Origin: Zoogloeaceae bacterium
GTDB lineage: Bacteria > Pseudomonadota > Gammaproteobacteria > Burkholderiales > Rhodocyclaceae
Direction of reading: 5' to 3'
DNA length: 20,343 nt
NCBI GenBank assembly: GCA_031274855.1
Contig: JAISPO010000189.1
Coordinates: forward strand, 1-20,343
Part shown: positions 16,680-20,343 of the stretch, one piece after another
How positions within the stretch are numbered: the first letter of the stretch is position 1
Layout: every line of letters starts with the position of its first letter
Translations under genes and position numbers: made by a program
The notes under the pieces: model-generated
Databases searched by the model: none
Seen by the model: only the letters and a program-made list of their open reading frames with translations
What the model was told of the DNA's origin: nothing

Positions 16680-18230
16680 TCAGGGACCAGTAAGCTGCAA
16701 GTTCGCCGCCACAGCGACAGGTACCGCCGTTAAACGCGGCTGCCAGTAGGGCGAAAACAAACTCGCATAAGTACCGTCCGGATACGATTTGTTGGGCAAC
16801 CGCCCCGCTGACGGATCGTGTTCATTTGTCGTGGGGCGGCGGAAATAAACTTCCGCGGCGGCCAGGCCGAAAACTTTGGGACGCCCTTCGCTTAAATGAA
16901 AAGGGTTGCCCGCCTTTGTCTGGAAGGTTTGCGTGGCGTTCGGCGTACTGTTACTCTGAACAGGTTTGTGCACCATCACCACAAAGGTGAATTCGTTGCG
17001 CTCCCCTTCCTTGATCTTTTGCAAATCCCAATAAGGCTGTATGCCGTCGTATGTATCCTTCATGCTTCCGGTGTTTCTATTCCTGTCCCAGTGATAAGCC
17101 ATCGAATGCCCATCTGAAAAACGACCACCGAAAAGGCTGCCGAGGAGGCTTCCCCAAAAAGAATTCCGGGAAGAAGAAGACAAACCGCCGCTGGAGAGAT
17201 TTCTCCAATCGTTATTGGACTCATCGTCAAAGGTGTAGTCGTTGGCGGTAACGTCCCCGGCCATCCAGAGGCGAAGCCATTTGGTACAGATGTATGGACC
17301 ACTCCATCCCCAACAGATATCCCAAAACTTGAGCTCAAATCCGTCTACGGCTACCCAAGTTTCGTTATCGCTGCTCAACTCCGCGCCACCATGGAAAAAA
17401 TAATCACTGTCGAGAAAACCATACGAGGGAATATAAGGCGACCCCGGAGGCGTCGGAGGCCATTCATGCCTGTCGGTGAAACGGTCACGGGACAGGTTAA
17501 CTACCTGCCGCATCCGGTCGTAATTAGGGTCTGGGCCGCTGCTGTTGCTGTTGTCGTAGGCGTTTTTCGTTCTACTGCTCTTACGCTGCTCGGTGAAATT
17601 CGCAAGAAAACCCGCTGTCAACGCGGCTGTTCCCGCCGTACCCGCCAGCTCTACCCCGGTCGTTCCCTCCAGCGCGCTCCATTCCAGTTGCGGATCGTTG
17701 GCCTTGACGACAGCATCAATAGCGCCGCTCACATCGGCAACCGTTACGCCATGCACTCCCGACTGCATCACGAAAAGGCCTTTGATAAGCATATTTTGCG
17801 CGGAAGCAATCTCCCGCAATGCAGGTAACACCATGTCCTCTATGATTTCTTTCAACTCCTCAAACGCCTCGCCGATGGCTTCCAGAATCGGCCCGATATA
17901 AGGAATCCCAGCCAGATACTTTAATTTCGAAATATCGTCCGCCGCCAGATAAACCATCTGGCTCAACGAGGCCAGACTGACCAGTTGACCGATTACTGCG
18001 TGGTTGGCCACCATCGCCCGATTGGTGTAGGCGATGAAATTAAGATCCCTTGCCACAACGGTAGCCATCGCGTATGCCCCGGCATCGGCCGCGTTCAGGG
18101 TTTGGGTCTTGGCGTGGGTCATCTGGCTGATGTTGAAGGCGGCATAGGTCATCAGCGACAAAAAAATAATCGCCGCCAAAGCCAGGAAAATGGCTTGCCC
18201 GCGTTCGTGCTTCATGCTGCGCAATTTCAT
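16680..18230 (-). CDS. TadG-like pilus-associated protein
   Basis: A 516-residue protein with a TadG/TadE-like start (KHERGQAIFLALAAIIFLSLMTYAAFNISQMTHAKTQT read as separate pieces: leader Gly at residue 11, hydrophobic helix about 12-33, then NAADAGAYAMATVVARDLN). The pilin-type Glu at +5 is absent, as in TadG proteins. A long helical region (about 60-200) and a large Ser/Gly/Trp-rich extracytoplasmic part follow, including WDICWGWSGPYICTKW with two cysteines. TadG-type proteins sit in the membrane and help pilus assembly or surface attachment, though the biochemistry is unsettled. Met1 or Met6 could be the start; neither has a good ribosome site. It lies 90 bases after flp, across a strong stem-loop. 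Confidence 0.82.
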   Translation of the reverse strand: MKLRSMKHERGQAIFLALAAIIFLSLMTYAAFNISQMTHAKTQTLNAADAGAYAMATVVARDLNFIAYTNRAMVANHAVIGQLVSLASLSQMVYLAADDISKLKYLAGIPYIGPILEAIGEAFEELKEIIEDMVLPALREIASAQNMLIKGLFVMQSGVHGVTVADVSGAIDAVVKANDPQLEWSALEGTTGVELAGTAGTAALTAGFLANFTEQRKSSRTKNAYDNSNSSGPDPNYDRMRQVVNLSRDRFTDRHEWPPTPPGSPYIPSYGFLDSDYFFHGGAELSSDNETWVAVDGFELKFWDICWGWSGPYICTKWLRLWMAGDVTANDYTFDDESNNDWRNLSSGGLSSSSRNSFWGSLLGSLFGGRFSDGHSMAYHWDRNRNTGSMKDTYDGIQPYWDLQKIKEGERNEFTFVVMVHKPVQSNSTPNATQTFQTKAGNPFHLSEGRPKVFGLAAAEVYFRRPTTNEHDPSAGRLPNKSYPDGTYASLFSPYWQPRLTAVPVAVAANLQLTGP

Positions 18231-18256
18231 GATGGCATAGGATTAACGAAACCCCG

Positions 18257-18286
18257 CCTGCTTCCTGTATCGCAACAGGAAGCAGG
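18257..18286 (-). terminator. Strong stem-loop between flp and the rest of the tad operon
   Basis: A perfect 12-base inverted repeat, CCTGCTTCCTGT / ACAGGAAGCAGG, with a 6-base loop, sits in the 90-base gap after the flp stop. The minus-strand bases that follow (CGGGGTTTCGTT) are not a clean T-run, so it may be a leaky terminator or a stabilising 3' end that lets pilin mRNA outnumber the machine genes. Confidence 0.6.
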
Positions 18287-18320
18287 AAAAGCTAAACGAA
18301 GAAAACAGAAACGGCTGTCT

Positions 18321-18590
18321 CTATTTCTTTTCAGCAAAATCAGTAAGATTTTTTTCGGTCTTCCCTGCTGCGCTAGTAGCAGAAGTCTGGGATGCTGTTG
18401 TTTGCGTAGTGCCATCCTGCCCCGACAACGCCATAGCTGCCGCCGCCGTCTGGTGGCGCAACGTATCGCCGAAAAATGAATACACCGCAATCGACGCAAT
18501 GGCGATAAGCGCCACAATAATGATGTACTCTGTCATCCCTTGACCGGCTTGACGCGCAAAACGGCGGATCTTCATCGAATGGTCTTTCAT
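18321..18590 (-). CDS. flp: Flp-type major pilin
   Basis: An 89-residue Flp pilin, the subunit of the Tad pilus. The leader ends RFARQAG, then QGMTEYIIIVALIAIASIAVYSFFGD: Gly at -1, Glu at +5 and Tyr at +6, the classic Flp motif, with one hydrophobic assembly helix. Cleavage after Gly16 would leave 73 residues, with a Thr/Ser/Ala-rich tail that is somewhat long for Flp (usual mature size nearer 50-60). The start at 18590 has an excellent ribosome site (AGGGAGGT, 6 bases ahead). A longer frame to 18758 has no support. As the first gene of the run, it is likely transcribed from the divergent gap to its right and is the best-expressed member. Confidence 0.93.
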   Translation of the reverse strand: MKDHSMKIRRFARQAGQGMTEYIIIVALIAIASIAVYSFFGDTLRHQTAAAAMALSGQDGTTQTTASQTSATSAAGKTEKNLTDFAEKK

Positions 18591-18790
18591 GATGCTACCT
18601 CCCTTCACATTAGCTGGTAAAAAATCAGAGAAACAAATACAAGACATCTGCCATAAAGCACTGCGGTTTCTACATTCTTCAAAGCGAAAGCGCAATTGTC
18701 TCCAAATCACGACAGTCCTGAATGCGGCCCACGACTGAATTGTTGGCCGTCGTGGCAATCATCAGTCTGTCGGCGGCATACAATGCCGCC
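18591..18790. promoter_or_regulatory. Divergent intergenic region between flp and nnr
   Basis: These 200 bases separate the two divergent units and must hold a promoter for nnr, and probably that of the tad run. I see no convincing -35/-10 pair. TTGAAG with CTTTAT 18 bases later (minus strand, about 18655-18685) is only a weak match. Two inverted repeats lie nearer nnr: CCACGAC / GTCGTGG (18729-18735, 18749-18755) and GGCGGCAT / ATGCCGCC (18772-18779, 18783-18790), the latter ending at the nnr start codon. Confidence 0.4.
18772..18790 (+). promoter_or_regulatory. Stem-loop abutting the nnr start codon
   Basis: A perfect 8-base inverted repeat (GGCGGCAT, ACA loop, ATGCCGCC) ends one base before the ATG at 18791. 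It would hide the only purine-rich ribosome site candidate (GGCGG) and could limit translation, or it could be a protein-binding operator. Confidence 0.4.
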
Positions 18791-20188
18791 ATGACTGCGT
18801 CTGTTCGACTTCTCCGTAGCAAAAGCATCCGCGCCCTTGAGGCGCGTTATGCCGACGCGCAACCGCCGCTGATGGAACGCGCCGGCGCTGCGGTTGCGGC
18901 GGCGGCGCGGGAAATGTTGGGATCGACCAAGGGGCCGGTGTTGATTGTCGCCGGTACGGGCAATAACGGCGGCGATGGTCTGGTCGCGGCGCGTATCCTC
19001 GCAGAGCAGGGCTACAACATCACGGTCGTTCGCGCCGGTAAAGACATGCTCCCGCAGCGGAACTGGCAACTCGCCATCGACGCCCTGTTCGGTATCGGGC
19101 TGACCCGCGCTATCGAAGGCGAGTTCGCCGATCTGGTCGAGCGTATTAACGCGCTGCCTTGCCCGATTCTGGCAATCGACATTCCAAGCGGCCTGTGCGC
19201 CAATACTGGCCGCGCGCTCGGCGTCGCCGTCCGCGCAACGCGCACGCTTTCTTTCATCACCGGCAAGCCGGGGCTGTACACATTGGATGGCCCGGATCAC
19301 TGCGGCGAAGTCGTGATTGACGCCCTCGGTGTGGAGGCTGCCGAAGCGGAGGGCTGCCTCATTTCGCACGCGCTGTTCAAAGCTCACCTGAAGCCGCGCC
19401 TGCGCAATTCGCACAAGGGCGATTTCGGCAGCGTTGGCATTCTCGGCGGCGCATCGGGCATGTCCGGCGCGGCGCTGCTGGCCGGACGCGCCGCGCTACA
19501 ACTGGGCGCGGGGCGGGTATACGTCGGCATGTTGGAACGCCTCGCGGTCGATCCTGCTCAACCCGAATTAATGTTGCGGCCCGCCCATGAAGTTTTCGCG
19601 CTCGCCACCGCGCTGGCAATCGGCCCCGGCCTTGGCCGCTCGGAAGAAGCCGGAGAACTGCTGCGGCAGGCGCTTGCCAGTCCGTTGCCGCTGGTGCTTG
19701 ATGCCGACGCGCTCAACCTGCTGGCTGCCCGCCCCGTGCTGCTGGAAAAAATCCGCCGCAGCGACGCGACGCGCATTTTGACGCCCCACCCCGCCGAAGC
19801 CGCCCGCCTGCTGGCGGTGACGACCGAGGCCGTGCAAGCAGATCGTCAGGCCGCCGCGCAGCAACTTGCCCTCAAACACCGCGCCATTGTCGTTCTCAAA
19901 GGTTGCGGCAGTATTGTCGCTATGCCCGATGGTCACTGGTTCATCAATCCGACCGGAAACGCCGGTCTGGCTTCAGCGGGCAGCGGCGATGTCCTCACGG
20001 GCATGATCGTTGCGCTCATCGCGCAACACTGGCCGCCGCTGGAAGCCACGCTCGCCGCCGTGCATCTGCATGGCGCGGCAGCCGAAATGCTGGCCGCCTC
20101 CGGTACCGGCCCCATCGGCCTGACCGCCAGTGAAATCATCACCGCCGCCCGCAGCCTGCTCAACCGCTGGATCGCCGATGCTGTATAG
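18791..20188 (+). CDS. nnr: Bifunctional NAD(P)H-hydrate epimerase / ADP-dependent dehydratase
   Basis: A 465-residue repair enzyme that restores damaged NAD(P)H. The N-terminal YjeF domain (about 1-205) interconverts the R and S hydrates: GTGNNGGDGLVAARIL, DALFGIGLTRAIEG, AIDIPSGLCANTGRALG. The C-terminal carbohydrate-kinase-like domain dehydrates S-NAD(P)HX using ADP: NSHKGDFGSVGILGGASGMSG, GPGLGRS, LDADALNLLA, ILTPHPAEAARLL, VLKGCGSIVA and NAGLASAGSGDVLTGM. The start at 18791 begins right at the conserved N-terminus; the frame opens at 18722 but that extension is not conserved-looking. Compared with E. coli YjeF as I recall it, about 25 residues are missing between NITVV and AIDALFG, with motifs intact. 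nadC follows 40 bases on, in the same direction. Confidence 0.95.
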   Translation: MTASVRLLRSKSIRALEARYADAQPPLMERAGAAVAAAAREMLGSTKGPVLIVAGTGNNGGDGLVAARILAEQGYNITVVRAGKDMLPQRNWQLAIDALFGIGLTRAIEGEFADLVERINALPCPILAIDIPSGLCANTGRALGVAVRATRTLSFITGKPGLYTLDGPDHCGEVVIDALGVEAAEAEGCLISHALFKAHLKPRLRNSHKGDFGSVGILGGASGMSGAALLAGRAALQLGAGRVYVGMLERLAVDPAQPELMLRPAHEVFALATALAIGPGLGRSEEAGELLRQALASPLPLVLDADALNLLAARPVLLEKIRRSDATRILTPHPAEAARLLAVTTEAVQADRQAAAQQLALKHRAIVVLKGCGSIVAMPDGHWFINPTGNAGLASAGSGDVLTGMIVALIAQHWPPLEATLAAVHLHGAAAEMLAASGTGPIGLTASEIITAARSLLNRWIADAV

Positions 20189-20228
20189 CCGCTGCCGGTA
20201 GAATCAGTACCGAAAGGAACTCGTCATC

Positions 20229-20343
20229 ATGGATTTTGCACTCCACCTCGCGGCGGAAATCGACCGCAACGTTTCGGCAGCCCTGATCGAAGACATCGGC
20301 GGCGGCGACCTCACCGCCCTGCTGACGCCTGCCGGCCGCGCCT
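20229..20343 (+). CDS. nadC: Nicotinate-nucleotide pyrophosphorylase (NadC), 5' end only
   Basis: The first 38 codons of a gene cut by the right edge. The segment AALIEDIGGGDLTALLTP matches the NadC N-terminus (E-D-I/V-G-x-G-D-L-T). NadC makes nicotinate mononucleotide from quinolinate and PRPP in NAD synthesis. The AAGGAA upstream supports the ATG at 20229. The 40-base spacing from nnr, another NAD-linked gene, suggests co-transcription. Identification rests on a short segment, but the motif is distinctive. Confidence 0.82.
   Translation, partial: MDFALHLAAEIDRNVSAALIEDIGGGDLTALLTPAGRA

Noticed and set aside
18690..18710. Sigma-54-like promoter (TGG ... GC, minus strand) upstream of flp
   Set aside because: The GG and GC spacing fits, but the -12 part reads GCGCT rather than TTGCA and the -24 part matches only at TGG. 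Too weak to call.
18591..18758. Upstream start for Flp
   Set aside because: The start at 18590 has a near-perfect ribosome site and gives a normal prepilin leader; the extension is Arg/Trp/Cys-rich with no leader features.
1..20343. Insertion sequences, tRNA, rRNA or CRISPR arrays
   Set aside because: Reading both strands I saw no transposase motif, regular spacer array, tRNA-like cloverleaf or rRNA segment.

Overview
The window looks like a stretch of chromosome from a Gram-negative proteobacterium. A betaproteobacterium is my best guess, because a secretin and a lipoprotein imply an outer membrane and the gene style fits, but nothing here fixes the genus. It has two parts. From 18590 down to 1 almost everything lies on the minus strand in one tightly packed run of genes for a Tad (tight adherence / Flp) pilus-secretion machine. 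From 18791 to the right edge the plus strand carries two NAD-metabolism genes: a bifunctional NAD(P)H-hydrate repair enzyme (nnr) and the start of nadC.

In transcription order the minus-strand run is: Flp pilin (18321-18590); a strong stem-loop; a TadG-like protein (16680-18230); a TadE-like protein (15830-16657); a predicted outer-membrane lipoprotein with seven repeats, probably a seven-bladed propeller (14562-15752); a second stem-loop; an unknown exported protein (13758-14483); a small pilin-like protein (13534-13761); CpaB/RcpC (12452-13474); the CpaC/RcpA secretin (10722-12386); a TadA/CpaF ATPase with an N-terminal FHA domain (8869-10716); TadB (8043-8876); TadC (7174-8046); a DUF192 protein (6759-7157); a second TadE-like protein with a Gly/Thr tail (5881-6762); a 1748-residue RHS/YD-repeat protein (626-5872); and an overlapping membrane-anchored protein cut by the left edge (1-639). 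Gaps are short (none above 90 bases) and several junctions are ATGA overlaps, so this looks like one long operon. No TadZ, TadD or prepilin peptidase is seen in the window.

The most striking part is the distal end. The RHS gene starts 8 bases after the last tad gene. It has a Sec-type signal peptide, a full RHS shell with the usual end-of-core motif, and a 380-residue C-terminal tip with His/Asp motifs resembling the HET-C / zinc-dependent phospholipase C group. The next gene starts inside the RHS gene (14-base overlap) and encodes one membrane segment followed by an apparently exported domain. That is the layout of a polymorphic toxin and its immunity protein, here attached to a pilus/secretion operon. 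My working model, which is inference, is a Tad apparatus that displays or releases an RHS-encased membrane-attacking toxin, with immunity held at the periplasmic face. The left ~1 kb is clearly more AT-rich by hand count (about 43-45% GC, against 60-77% in two 60-base samples of the RHS core), which fits a swapped-in toxin/immunity module.
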